Assembly (NCBI GenBank): GCA_023159155.1
Contig: JAJNNX010000048.1
Coordinates: 248,001 to 312,000, forward strand
Direction of reading: 5' to 3'
DNA length: 64,000 nt
DNA from: Ustulina deusta
Lineage: Eukaryota > Ascomycota > Sordariomycetes > Xylariales > Xylariaceae
Positions 1 to 10,243 of the stretch are shown here, in pieces (position 1 is the first letter of the stretch; the number at the start of each line of letters is the position of its first letter). Under the pieces are notes generated by a model. That model had not been told where the DNA came from. It ran no database searches and worked only from the letters and a program-made list of their open reading frames with translations. The translations under genes were made by a program, and so were the position numbers.

Positions 1-993
1 AGTTCCAGGGACAAATGCCTTTTTTTCGCAATACCGCACGTGCTTCCACCATGGAACGGCCTCTCTCGAGTACTTGAAGCAGCAGGGACAGATATATAAT
101 CGGTCGAGCATGGGCGGATCGCGCTTCCCGCCTCCCATCTTCGCGTTGCCCCCTCCCACATTGGCCGAGACATCGCCCAAAACCTCCTTCCCATAGTACG
201 ACGGATACCATGCCTTGAACGAGGTGTTGCCGAACACGATCTTATCAATGTTGCGGTCAGAGCGGGGGGTTCCCGGGGGTTTAACGATGTTGGCCTTGTT
301 GGATGGGGTGCGTTTTGGTGTCGAGGCCACAGCACTGGCCGCAGACGCTCGACCTGCGCTCGCAGGGCCTGGCATAGACCGCGCTGGTCGCTGCGAAGGT
401 CTCGGGACAAACGTGCGCGATTGCGAGGTAGAGGATGGCCGTCGCAGCTTTGGTTGTGGTGGGGAGCGGGAGCGAGAGCGAGAGCGATAGCGGGACTGCT
501 TGGACTGCTTGGGCTGGGCCTGGGCATGGGCCTGGGCATGGGCTTGGGCTTCGGCTACGCGTCTCTCCCCTTTGTCTGGGGGGGTCGGTGGTCGGACATT
601 CTTCTTGGATACAGGCGACACGGGTGTTGCTTCCACTCCAGTTCCATCTCCAGCTCCAGCGCTGACTCCAGCCCCAACCCCAAGTTCCGGCCCGGCCGTG
701 GCTTTCTCGTGCCTGGTTGCTCTGGTCGAGACCGTGGTCGCCACGGCGGGGTCGGTAGGTGCGGCAGCCTTCTGCTTCGGCGCGTCGGCTTTTCTGCCCC
801 GCGAGGCTGGCCGCGCCACTTCTCCCCCAGACGGCTTTTCGATGGTACTAGCGCGTGCCCGGCCACTCCTTGATTGGTGTTCTGGCTCTGCACTGGCATC
901 CGGATGTTGGCGAGTCGAGCGGCGCGCAGGTGCATCTGGCACAGATCGGTCGGTGCCGGCATCGTGCGGATGTTTCCGCTTCTGAGGCGCCAT
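1..993 (-). CDS. MYST-family histone acetyltransferase, N-terminal part (gene runs off the left window edge)
   Basis: The reverse strand is open for 331 codons from an ATG at 993-991 to base 1, with an in-frame TAG just upstream of the ATG, so the start is well placed. Residues 1-250 are low complexity, rich in Ala, Pro, Ser and Arg, with an RSRSRSRS run and a HAQAHAQAQ run, and look disordered. From about residue 252 the sequence becomes globular (IVFGNTSFKAWYPSYYGKEV) and is followed by a C2HC finger, YICPCCFKYSRE then WWKHVRYCEKK, the zinc finger that opens the MYST acetyltransferase domain. The catalytic acetyl-CoA part lies outside the window. MYST enzymes acetylate histone tails in the nucleus. 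The finger resembles the Sas2-like branch more than Esa1, but that assignment is uncertain. No intron is needed in this part. Confidence 0.85.
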   Translation of the reverse strand, partial: MAPQKRKHPHDAGTDRSVPDAPARRSTRQHPDASAEPEHQSRSGRARASTIEKPSGGEVARPASRGRKADAPKQKAAAPTDPAVATTVSTRATRHEKATAGPELGVGAGVSAGAGDGTGVEATPVSPVSKKNVRPPTPPDKGERRVAEAQAHAQAHAQAQPKQSKQSRYRSRSRSRSPPQPKLRRPSSTSQSRTFVPRPSQRPARSMPGPASAGRASAASAVASTPKRTPSNKANIVKPPGTPRSDRNIDKIVFGNTSFKAWYPSYYGKEVLGDVSANVGGGNAKMGGGKRDPPMLDRLYICPCCFKYSREAVPWWKHVRYCEKKAFVPGT

Positions 994-1940
994 ATTATCA
1001 AATAGATTCTACCGGACCAAGCGCATGTTGGGATACGTTCGGCGTTGTGCGGGACGGGGTATGGTCTCGTAAAAACACGAGAGTTTTCAATAATATTATT
1101 AGCTAGTCTGAGTACCTCCTTGTTCAACTTCGCAACTTGGTTCACCTTGCTTACGTAATTAACCAACTAGCTATACGAAGGCGCAGGTGCCTATGCGAAC
1201 ACCTAGATCAGGAGGTACTTAGGGAGGTCGGTTCCCACTTAGGCCGCTTCGGTTGGGCACCTGAAGCTTGGCTTCGCTGTGCACGTGACACCCCCTAAAG
1301 TTCCCTTTTAAGGAACAGTCCCTACTAGGTACCTACCTTAGGTACCGCTTAGAGGATCTATGTGTACCTCGAGTGAACAAATGCGTTAGAAGCCAATTAG
1401 CACCACAAACCAGCACTACCAGTTTAGATATGCGGTAACATGTCGTATTTCTAACTATAAATTAAGCGCCCCTTGCTTAGGAACTCGTACTAACGTTAGA
1501 CACCAAGGAGGCGGGAGGTGAGCTGGAAGCAGGCCAATGTGTCGACGACAGGTCTGGCGCGGCTTCTAAGACACTACCCTAAATGTATGAGAAGAAATTT
1601 AAGCCATAGAAGCCACGAAAGGACCATTGTGCACGATATGGCTACCCTGCAAGGATTTGAATGTTGAAGGTTGCCAAACTTTCCCCAATTGCACCACACC
1701 CTCTCTGCTGGAAACGAGAGGATTCGTATGTTCTAGTACAAGGGTGCCCCATGATATTTGTGCTTGCTTGGCTGGTTGCATTGCGTACAGCCTGACCTTG
1801 AATTTCACTCGTCAACTATGACAGTCCCTCTTGTGGCCCCAAAGCCCATCGTACATCCCAAGCAGTACGGTCCTGGAGCACGCGAGAGGCAGCGCCACGT
1901 AAAAACCACACCAATTCCATAATACACGGGTTTCGATACT
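994..1940. other. Intergenic: upstream region of the MYST gene and 3' flank of RPN3
   Basis: No coding feature is supported. The stretch holds the promoter side of the MYST gene and the trailer of RPN3. A cluster of TAGGTAC-type motifs lies near 1321-1352, the same motif found in other intergenic regions of the window. Confidence 0.6.
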
Positions 1941-3831
1941 TTACATGCCCTCGAAATCGCCTCCAAGATCGTCCTCGTCCAAGTCGCCCTCTTGTATCTC
2001 CTTAGCCATCTCTCGTTCGCGTTCACGAGCCTCTTGGGCGTTCTTAAGTTCTAGTCGGTGTTGATTCATCGGAAAACGCATGGCCTATGTAATGAAAAAT
2101 CATGTCAGGAAATATTCCTCAAGGTATAGAAAACGAGGACCAAAGCATACCTTAACACTCTCATCGTGAAGACCGAGGCAGGCTCTAATACGATCGTGGA
2201 ATGCCTCCCCGGGCTCCCGTGTAGCGTAGACATCACCGACCTCTTTACTCTTCATGAAACCGTGCTCTCGATCTAGCGTGGCCTCGATCACACCGTCACG
2301 GATCGCCTTGGCCACTATATATTCAGCGCTCTCTTCACTGCCTAGATGTAGCCGGATGCATATGTCTCGTAGCGAAATTCGGCTATAGCTCAAGCTCATC
2401 ATCCGGATACCTGTCTTGATGACGTTCTGGCGTAGGCGGAGGATAAGAGAGTAGGTGCCGTCGCGGCGGAATGTGTCGGCATGATCGGCGATGGTTGTTT
2501 CAAAATCCTCTAGATTGCCTACCCGCACGGCTTGGACGAGCAGGAAGTATGGCCGCAGGGCCTGCTCCATGTTGGAAGCACGGAAGGTAGCACGCTCGGG
2601 AATGTCGCCCATGAGAAGCTCGACCACGAGCAAGAGCTTCGTCGCCGTTTGTGCGAAACCAAGAGCGCAGTTGCTGGCTGGCGATTTACGAGTCGCCGCG
2701 GTTAAATGCTCGTGGGCTTCGGTGTATCGGAGCTGGATCGCTCGGATACGGCCAAGGTAGTATAAGTAGCGCGCAACCTGGGTATTGGCCGCATTCTCGG
2801 GAAACTGAGTGTGAGACACGAGGAGATCAGCTTGCGAAATGTGGGAAGTCAGGAGATGGTTCCGGAGCAGCAGAACAATAACAGAAGCCTGCGTGTCGAT
2901 ATCCTTGCGCAAGACGGCAGTTCGGAGTGCGGTCAACAAAGTTGGTCGAATCGCAACGATGGGAGACCGAGGTGACGGGGGAAGCGGAGCAAGTTGCTCA
3001 CAGAATAGCGAGTAGTAGAAATAAGCCTTAGCAGACAGCGAATCTAGGGTTCGCCGATTGAGAGAATGTATACGGTCCGCTAGACACTTGGAAAACTCGG
3101 CACCCGATTGAAATTGCTTGGAATCAAACAGATAGACCTGGATGAGGATGGCTAGGAAGATGTCGATTTCGGGGATGATATCCTTGTTTTCTTTCTTGCT
3201 ACCATTCTTTGGGCTTTTTGAATCGTTATCGATCTCCATATCTGCACTAGGTTGTCGCCCTAAGGGCACGTCAGCCTTACCAATGGCGGCGAGAAGCTGC
3301 TTAGCCACAGCAGCGGATGCGCTCGTGGGAGGGAAGGTGTCGGCGATGACCTGAGAAAGAATGTCGGGAGTGAGGCGTTTGCGAAGGGACGAGATGGACC
3401 GCAAAGCGCGCAATGTAAATCTAGAATCAAACAAGGCTACGGCACGGTCGAGGAGGGCGAAATTGCTCTTGATATCTATGAAATGACAAGCATGGGTCAG
3501 CAAGGTTTCCAGCGTCCAGACAAGTCGATATAGAGAGCGACCTACCCGTAATAGCCTGTGTGACGGGGTCGACTTTGACCTCCAGTTCCTGGGCCTTATC
3601 TGGTTCATCCATGGCAATGTCTCCCTCAGCATCAGCGGGTGGTGGTTGCGATGATTGCTTTGTGGTCTTGGAGAGTGGAACAACAACGGTCATATCCTCG
3701 CCTTCCTTGACGTTCTTCTTGCCCTTGCCCTTCATCGAAGACTTCTCGTCGGTCATGTCAACATCTTTATTGTTCCGGATGCCGTTCTCGACAGGCTCGT
3801 TGCCGTTTGAATGGGGCGTCTTGCCTGGCAT
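1941..3831 (-). CDS. RPN3: 26S proteasome regulatory subunit RPN3 (three exons)
   Basis: Exons complement(3546..3831), (2151..3475) and (1941..2084) join to 584 residues. Introns are 3476..3545 (donor GTAGGT) and 2085..2150 (donor GTATGC), and both keep the frame. RPN3 (PSMD3) is a PCI-domain subunit of the proteasome lid. Residues 1-95 are a charged, disordered tail. The helical repeat core starts at about residue 96 (KSNFALLDRAVALFDSRF). The PCI region lies at roughly residues 415-520 and includes YSRISLRDICIRLHLGS. The last exon gives AMRFPMNQHRLEL, an ERERE run and an acidic end (LDEDDLGGDFEGM), the characteristic RPN3 C-terminus. Without the second splice the frame would end in unrelated sequence after DESVK. 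Length is close to that of other fungal RPN3 proteins. No anomaly is seen. Confidence 0.93.
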
Positions 3832-5828
3832 ATCGGCTGTGGAGAGGGAAGAATGGGGGAGGGAGAGGAACAGGAAAATACAACAGAGTCAGCGTCCGGC
3901 TCGCTCGATAGCTTCGGCGATAGCAGTGGTGGCCGGATGAATAGCTGCCAATGAGCAGATTGATTCGAAACGCGGGCTGCGTTCGGGGTGAGGAGGACGG
4001 TACGGTGTGGTGGCCGTTCACTGGTGATTGTGGAAAAGCAAATCAGATGACGAATCTAAAATACAACGAAGGCGAGAAGGTGGTGGAAGGGGTGGGTAGT
4101 ACCTCGATGCACAGGGCAGTCGAGCGAAAAGAGCGATCGCTTGTGTTTGACAGCGGTCGGCGAGGGGGACTGGGGGAGATGGGTATTGATAAGGAAGAGA
4201 GGGAGGAAAGGAAGAAGTGAGAAGAGGTGCTAGGATGATGATGATGATGATGACGGTGGTTGTGGTGCTGTGCTGGTGGTGCTAAGATAGTGGATGGAGG
4301 TTTTGATGGACGGGTCAGCGAACGGACAGATGACAACGGATGTCGATTGTCCAGGTGATGCAAACGCGCCGCCAGAGACCCGGCGAGAGCAGTCAGTCGA
4401 AGGCTTCTGAAGGTGTTCTGAAGGGGGGAGAGGTACCTTGCCTAGTAAGGGGACATAGAATGTACTTGGATCACGCCAAATGCCGGCACCTCTGGGTTTA
4501 GGCACCGTACCTGCCTACCTCCAGCTTTCCATGGGCATCTAGACTAGTTGTGTCTTTTTTTGCGAGGAAACACGCGCTAGCTCCGATGGGCTGCACCCAG
4601 CCCACTCACTATCGGTAGATACATTCTTAGGTACAAAGGCAAGCGCATGTAGTGTTCAGTATGCTGTACCTCTGAGATACTTACTGGTATAGCATGCTGT
4701 GTTGTACGGGCATAGGTACTTGGGACTAACTGGAGACAGAAACATCCGGACTTCGTGGATGAGCCCAACAGGTACATACGGTAGGCTGTTACACCTGGAC
4801 AGTCGGAGAGCATTCTTAAGAAATGATAATTACACTACTATAGATGTATAAAAGAATGATTTATTTTGGTCAAGATGTACTCAAGACCAATTAATATATC
4901 GCATGTACTGTAGGGTTCAAACAGGGGTCTCACATGTACACATCTACTTGCAGGGAGGAAAAGGTTCTGGTGACGTTGTCGAGTTGGTGCCTGTCTTACC
5001 TATTCGTCTCCACTAATTGGGGGAACTATACTCGGTCGGGTATGCCACCTAGCCGGTACCTATGTAGAGCTGTAGATAACTGCTGTACATTGATGCGCAG
5101 TACCTAGGTACATGTGTACATGGGTAGCTCTCTGATATCAGATCTGGTCGTGTCTTAGAATTTGTTTTCTCTTGCTCATAATTGGAGAGCTGCACATCAT
5201 CTGTGTTATTGCCCTGTATCCGTACGATATACTGCTGATTGTCTTACTATTCTTGTAATACGGACATATAGCTTAGGCATTGTCAATTTGTGTACATAGT
5301 GACGTGGGCAAGATGGTTGATAAACAGTGCAAATGAAAACGTGCAAGTAGATTGGTTCCATCACTGCTTGTCTGGTATGGATTGGTATCATCAATTCAGC
5401 ATTACCCACCCCAACGCCGAGACAGATCCCTTGATGTGCGAGTTCCTTTCCGACCAGACCATGAGAACATCTATACTGTAGCCACCAAACGCCATTCTCC
5501 CCCAAGCCCACTCCCAATTGTGCTGGGTGAAGACAGGGGAAGAAAAAAAACATGCCTCATTATAAGATTCTTATCCGAATTGAGCTTGCTGGCATAATCA
5601 ACCCACCATAGTCAAGGGGTTCCGAGCTTAAGCTTCTGACTCTTCGCAACCGCTATGCCTGCAGTTTCCCACCACATATCTACTCTAGTGTGTGCCACCA
5701 CTTGCAGCAGGGGCAGGGGCAGAGGCAGATGCGGCATTACCCGTACCAAGTCGTGCAGCGCTTTTAGGAGCTGATGATCGACGTCGCTTTCCCTTGCCAT
5801 TGTTCGCATTGGTAGGACAATCCAGTTC
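3832..5828. other. Intergenic: RPN3 upstream region and TAF12 3' flank
   Basis: About 2 kb with no supported gene. The RPN3-proximal part (3840-4250) is purine-rich on the plus strand and includes a GAT trinucleotide tract. TAGGTAC/GGTACC-type motifs occur around 5048-5115. The short open frames here are His/Ser/Pro-rich products of simple repeats and are not credible proteins. Confidence 0.55.
4233..4252. repeat. GAT trinucleotide microsatellite
   Basis: About six to seven GAT/TGA repeats directly visible in the RPN3 upstream region. It creates a spurious polyserine/polyhistidine reading on the opposite strand. Confidence 0.85.
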
Positions 5829-8043
5829 CTACTTGTCATCCTTTCCAGATGTGACTTTGGCGGCTTGAATAGCGCTCATCTTGGCGATCCAGTTAGGAGA
5901 TGGCTGCACCTTCCGAACGGTACGGAGTTCCTCAGATGTGTAACCCGGGATTCGGATGTTGTAGATGCGCTCAAGAACCAGCTGAATGTCACGAATCTCC
6001 AAGACCTTGCTGCCGCGCTCTTTGGCCAGCCGGCAGGCCGTGTGTAAGACATCATCCACGAAGTTGTCGGCTACGCTAAGGACGGCCTGTAGGTGATATC
6101 GTTAGTGGGCATGGACATTCCACCGACATGGGGATAAACATGACATGGGAGAAAAACACGAATCTTACCTCTTCAACGTCTGGTGTGAGGTAGTTGCCAT
6201 CAGCCCCTGGGGAACCGCCACCGCAGACCTGGCGGACGAGTTCGTCGAGCTTCTTCTTGGATAAGACGTGATCGCCTTCGGTGTCGAATTGAGGGATAGG
6301 CATCTTTGCGATAACAGGCTGGTTCATAACACCTCCTGCGCCGTTTCCTCCGCCGTACGTAGGTCGACCTGGGGTATTTCCGCCACCTACGATGACAGGT
6401 TGTGGCGGTGTAATTGCCTTCTCATGCAATGTTTTGGGGATAGGCATCTTGGATGCCAAGGTTTGCGCCGGCTGCTGCGGATGCGCATGGCTGTGCCCAG
6501 ACTGCGACGTCATCCCAGTCAAGTTGGGATTGTTCGCCATACTACCAGACGAATTGCTTGGTTGCCCAGTAACGTTGGATGATGAGTTGGCTCGATTTAC
6601 TGCGGCTGCGTGAGTCAGTGGCCGCACATTTGCACCAGTAGCTTGCTGGGCAGATTGGGGGGTTTGAACTCGAGTCGGTGCTTGTGTTGGTGTGCCTGCA
6701 GATTGAATATGCGCTGCTGAAGCGGCAGCAAGAGCTGTATTGACGGGTGGCGGGTGTTGTGTGTTGGCGCCAGGCTCGACTTTTACCTGTGGTGGGGGTG
6801 GTGCAGGCGCAACCTGCGATGGTTGTCCAGGTGCACCTGTGGACGGAGTTACTGGCGTTTGAACCTGGGGTTGGTTGGATGATGGTGCTTGGGCCTGTGG
6901 ATGTTGTTGTTGTTGTTGTTGTGGTTGTGGTTGCTGGGGTTGCTGTGCTCCTCCCGCAGCACCGACTCGGTTTGCTGCGGCCATCTGGGTGGTTTTAGCT
7001 GCATCCATGGCCGCATTTATCGAAGCTGTCGGAACCTGCATCGGATGCGTCGACGCCACTCCACCAGAGTTACCCGGCTGCATGGGTTGAGACCGTCCCG
7101 GTTGAACAGAGCTTTGCACCTGTGTGCCATTAGCCTGCCCAGGTACTTGGGCTCCCGAGAACTGAGCTCTAATAGTCTTCACGTATGCGTCGGCATCCGC
7201 GTGAAGCTTTTTATCCTGGGCAATTTGTTCTTGGAATCGCTTCAATTCCTCTGGAGCACTAGGTATCCCTTTCTCATGACGATCCTTGAGAACTGCCTCG
7301 ACCTTGGAAACCCTATTTCTGGTGGCTTCCATCTGCATAAGGGCTCGCACGTACTTGGCCTTAGTATCAGTAAGCCATTTCTGGCTTTGTTCCGGAGTAA
7401 GCTGGGCTGGTATGGACAGATGTGCCCATGGCACCTTGTTGAGATGTTCCATGATGTGCCTGGGGACAGCCTGTCCCGGGCCTGTCATTGGGAGGCCGGT
7501 ACCAGGCGTATTTGAAGACAGAGCTCCAGGGTTCGTAGAGCTGTTGCCGACCGAGGGCGCCTGAGGACGATTTGGGGGAATCGCCGGCTTTTGTGTTGCC
7601 CCTGTGGGGACTTGAACTTGAGTTTGCGCTTGAGCCTGGGCCTGAGCTTGAGCCTGAGCCTGAGCTTGAGCCTGAGCCTGAGCTTGAGCCTGGGCCTGAG
7701 CTTGAGCCTGGACTTGAGCCTGAACCTGAGCCTGCTGACTAGGTTGCTGTTGGCTCCCCCCCAAATTGGCCTGGCCTTGTGCATTGGCCTGGTTGCGAGT
7801 ATGGAGGGCCTTGATTTTATTCATGACCATACGCGAGAACTCCGAGACCTTTTGCTTGGCTGCCTGGTGCTCCTGAGAGTCTGGAGGATTCTGCTCGATC
7901 TTGGCCCAGAGGGTCTGGAGGCCCTCTTCGTATCTTTGTCTCTCTTGGGGACTGAGATATTGGATTGTTCTCATGTTTTCGGGGCGGAGCAGCCGTATGG
8001 GTGGCTGCCCCTGAAGGGGCTGGTTTGGTGGTTGTGGGTTCAT
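5829..8043 (-). CDS. TAF12: TFIID/SAGA subunit TAF12 with a long glutamine-rich N-terminus (two exons)
   Basis: Exons complement(6169..8043) and (5829..6086) are joined across an 82-bp intron (donor GTAAGA, acceptor CTACAG) to give 710 residues. TAF12 carries an H2B-like histone fold, pairs with TAF4 in TFIID and with Ada1 in SAGA, and acts in RNA polymerase II initiation. The histone fold occupies about residues 593-670: [15 protein letters not shown], then [19 protein letters not shown], then [20 protein letters not shown]. The intron splits this fold. The first 590 residues are low complexity, with an (Ala-Gln)n run at about residues 105-142 and a polyglutamine patch. Residues 20-80 ([20 protein letters not shown]) are better ordered. 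Yeast Taf12 also has a Q-rich N-terminus. The start ATG at 8043 opens MNPQPPNQP. Confidence 0.93.
7621..7732. repeat. Coding 6/12-bp tandem repeat giving an Ala-Gln run in TAF12
   Basis: On the plus strand units such as GCTTGAGCCTGA repeat about nine times with small variations. On the coding (minus) strand they read alternating Ala and Gln. Such tracts vary in length by slippage. Confidence 0.85.
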
Positions 8044-9286
8044 TTCGGCGCGAACGACAATTGAGCGTGCAGGGCAGTCGATATGTCGGGCCCGCGGCCG
8101 TTAGGTTCAAGTGGGAACAGACAAGAATACGGTTTAAGCTACACAATATTTACTTTGAACAAGCTGCAAACACCGAGGTGGAAGAGAGACGGCCGGCCTT
8201 CGCCGAAATATGACACCTTATGGGGTGTTGATGGAAGTGTAGGCGCGCGACATCGTTGGGGCGTGGGGAAATACTGTCGGACTAGTAGTCACTTATGAAG
8301 GCTGTGGCTTGCCCTGCAGCACCTTTCTAACCGTAGGAGCTTACTATCAAATGTGGCGCAGTCATTGTCTAACCATAACCGGACAGGTGTGTATTACACT
8401 CCTAGCACGGAATAGCGCTGTGTCACACTATCTAATGTAAACGGTGTTTACATTCGGTTCCATTGTTAACATTTGCCTCCCATAATGCCACATTCACCGA
8501 AAACTTTATGTGCGTCGGCTTTCACTTTAGTATGCAGGGCATATCTACTTACATATAGTTAGATAATCCCGTGATCAAGGCACTACTCGGTAGTATTGCT
8601 GGGGTAGATGTGTCATGATGCTACTAGGTAGAATACTCGGCTATCCCCGTATCACTTTCGTCTTGAGATCATGACAATTGAACCGAGAAGTAGGAGATGC
8701 ATAATACATTGAGATTCCAGTATACCTTTGTTGCCAGATATATCCAAATCTATTGTATCCAAGGCAAAAGGGGAGCAGAAAAACAATCCCCCAGGCCGTG
8801 CCACTATTCATAGGCCATCATAAACATTATGATCATCATCGTCATCATCATGAGTGAAGTCCAACCGCGTATTGGCTGAACACTAGTCTATGAGGTATAT
8901 CGAACAACGTCGGAAACAAGAGTGACTGCGTGATATGCAGAGTTCAGCTCGCTCTTGGACAAGCTGGGTATCCCATCGTCTGTACAACAATCCTCTGGCC
9001 CGTGAGGCCATCACTCTATGCAAGCCATTTCATTTATATCTGGCAGTTCCAATTCCAACTCTTTCCCTACTTATTATCCATAAACTCGAAGCAGCACAAT
9101 TTTAGGATCATATAATTCGTATGAGAAAACCGGGGCAAGGTAAAAGCAATCGAGAGACGAATGGGGATGCAAACGTCCAAGTCCCAGGTCCAATAGTGAA
9201 AGAGGTGGCGTCGTCACAACATGTACAGTCTAACAGCAGCAAGTCCTAAGTCGCTAGTTGCCCCCGTTATTTCTCTGTTCTGCGGT
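8044..9286. other. Intergenic: TAF12 upstream region
   Basis: No gene is supported. A short ATC-rich tract (GATCATCATCGTCATCATCA) lies at about 8831-8852. Nothing else stands out. Confidence 0.55.
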
Positions 9287-10243
9287 TCACGCATAATCGA
9301 CTTCCATAAAGGAGAAGTATGGCAGCTCTCGAGCAAAGAGCTCGGCATCATCGATGATGACCTCGTCATCGCTATTAGGCTCCTTGAGCTCTTCAATACG
9401 CTCTGGTAGAGGCCCGGGGAAATGGATGCTAGTGCGGTCGCCTTTTCGTCGTACTCGCCGATAAACAGGACCCGGATCATTAGCGTCAATGAAAGGCATC
9501 ACATCTTCACGGTCAGAATCGCTGTCTCGCTCGCTAATTGTACGCTTGCTGATACTACCGGACTTCATTCGGCGTATACGCCGGGCCTGACGATCTAGCT
9601 TCAGTTGCAATTGGAAGTCGTCGTCCGGGTCTAGCTCCTCGCTGTCGGAGTCGAAGGTACTCAGGTGCTTAACCCCGGCTGTGAGAGCAGGGTCCAATTC
9701 ATGTGCCGCACGGGATCCCGATCGACTGCGTTCAGATTCTCCACTGTATTCGATGGCGTATGGCCGAATAACATCCAACTGTATATCCTCATCGCTATCG
9801 AGAGAGTAGTCGCTCAGTTCCTCGACTGCGAAACCAGCCTCGTCAATGCGGATAGTCGCTCCGCCGCTGATAGCAGCAATAGCGGCAGCAGCGGTAGTGA
9901 ATTGAAAGCCAAGACGCCTATGGAAACCCTGCCTGTCTGACAGGGGTGACTGCGGAGGACTTGCTGACGACTCAGATTCATCGTCACTAGAATGCGAAGA
10001 TCGCGGCGAGATCTCCTCAGCACGCGGGTCTCGAGTGTAGCTGAATTTATTCCCACCCAGAGGCCGTATGTTGGGTCCTGGACCCTTGTACTGGCGCGTC
10101 TTCGGCTGAGGTGACGGTTTGGCGCCAGAAGCCAAGGGTCGACCTTGCATGGGCGATGTTTTCGTTGGTGTCTCGGGCGGTGAAGTCGGCTTCCCGCTGG
10201 CCACGGTGTGACCGACGTTTAAAGCAGGAGTTATGGGCCGCAT
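9287..10243 (-). CDS. Acidic, serine-rich protein of unknown function
   Basis: A single open frame of 318 residues, MRPITPALN to FMEVDYA. I do not recognise a family. Residues 1-100 are Pro/Ser/Lys-rich and disordered. A patch with the look of conservation, KGPGPNIRPLGGNKFSYTRD, lies near residues 53-72. After it come Ser/Asp/Glu-rich blocks (SSHSSDDESESSAS; SLDSDEDIQLD; FDSDSEELDPDDDF), then a basic stretch (QARRIRRMKSGSISKR), then an acidic C-terminus. The acidic serine clusters would suit casein-kinase-2 phosphorylation. The amino-acid bias and frame integrity support a real gene, most likely a fungal-specific nuclear or regulatory protein, but that is inference. Confidence 0.7.
   Translation of the reverse strand: MRPITPALNVGHTVASGKPTSPPETPTKTSPMQGRPLASGAKPSPQPKTRQYKGPGPNIRPLGGNKFSYTRDPRAEEISPRSSHSSDDESESSASPPQSPLSDRQGFHRRLGFQFTTAAAAIAAISGGATIRIDEAGFAVEELSDYSLDSDEDIQLDVIRPYAIEYSGESERSRSGSRAAHELDPALTAGVKHLSTFDSDSEELDPDDDFQLQLKLDRQARRIRRMKSGSISKRTISERDSDSDREDVMPFIDANDPGPVYRRVRRKGDRTSIHFPGPLPERIEELKEPNSDDEVIIDDAELFARELPYFSFMEVDYA

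Noticed and set aside
555..1166. 203-codon minus-strand open frame near the left edge
   Set aside because: It is out of frame with the MYST reading frame that carries the C2HC finger and runs to the window edge; its Arg/Pro/Glu-rich content is a shadow.
1627..1821. Possible tRNA on the minus strand (CATTCAAATCC resembles a T loop)
   Set aside because: No acceptor stem, A box or anticodon arm can be fitted around it.
4043..4505. His/Ser-rich minus-strand frames upstream of RPN3
   Set aside because: Produced by the GAT microsatellite and purine tracts; no domain, and they overlap each other in different frames.
7591..8064. Plus-strand frame with Leu-Ser repeats
   Set aside because: Antisense reading of the TAF12 Ala-Gln repeat.
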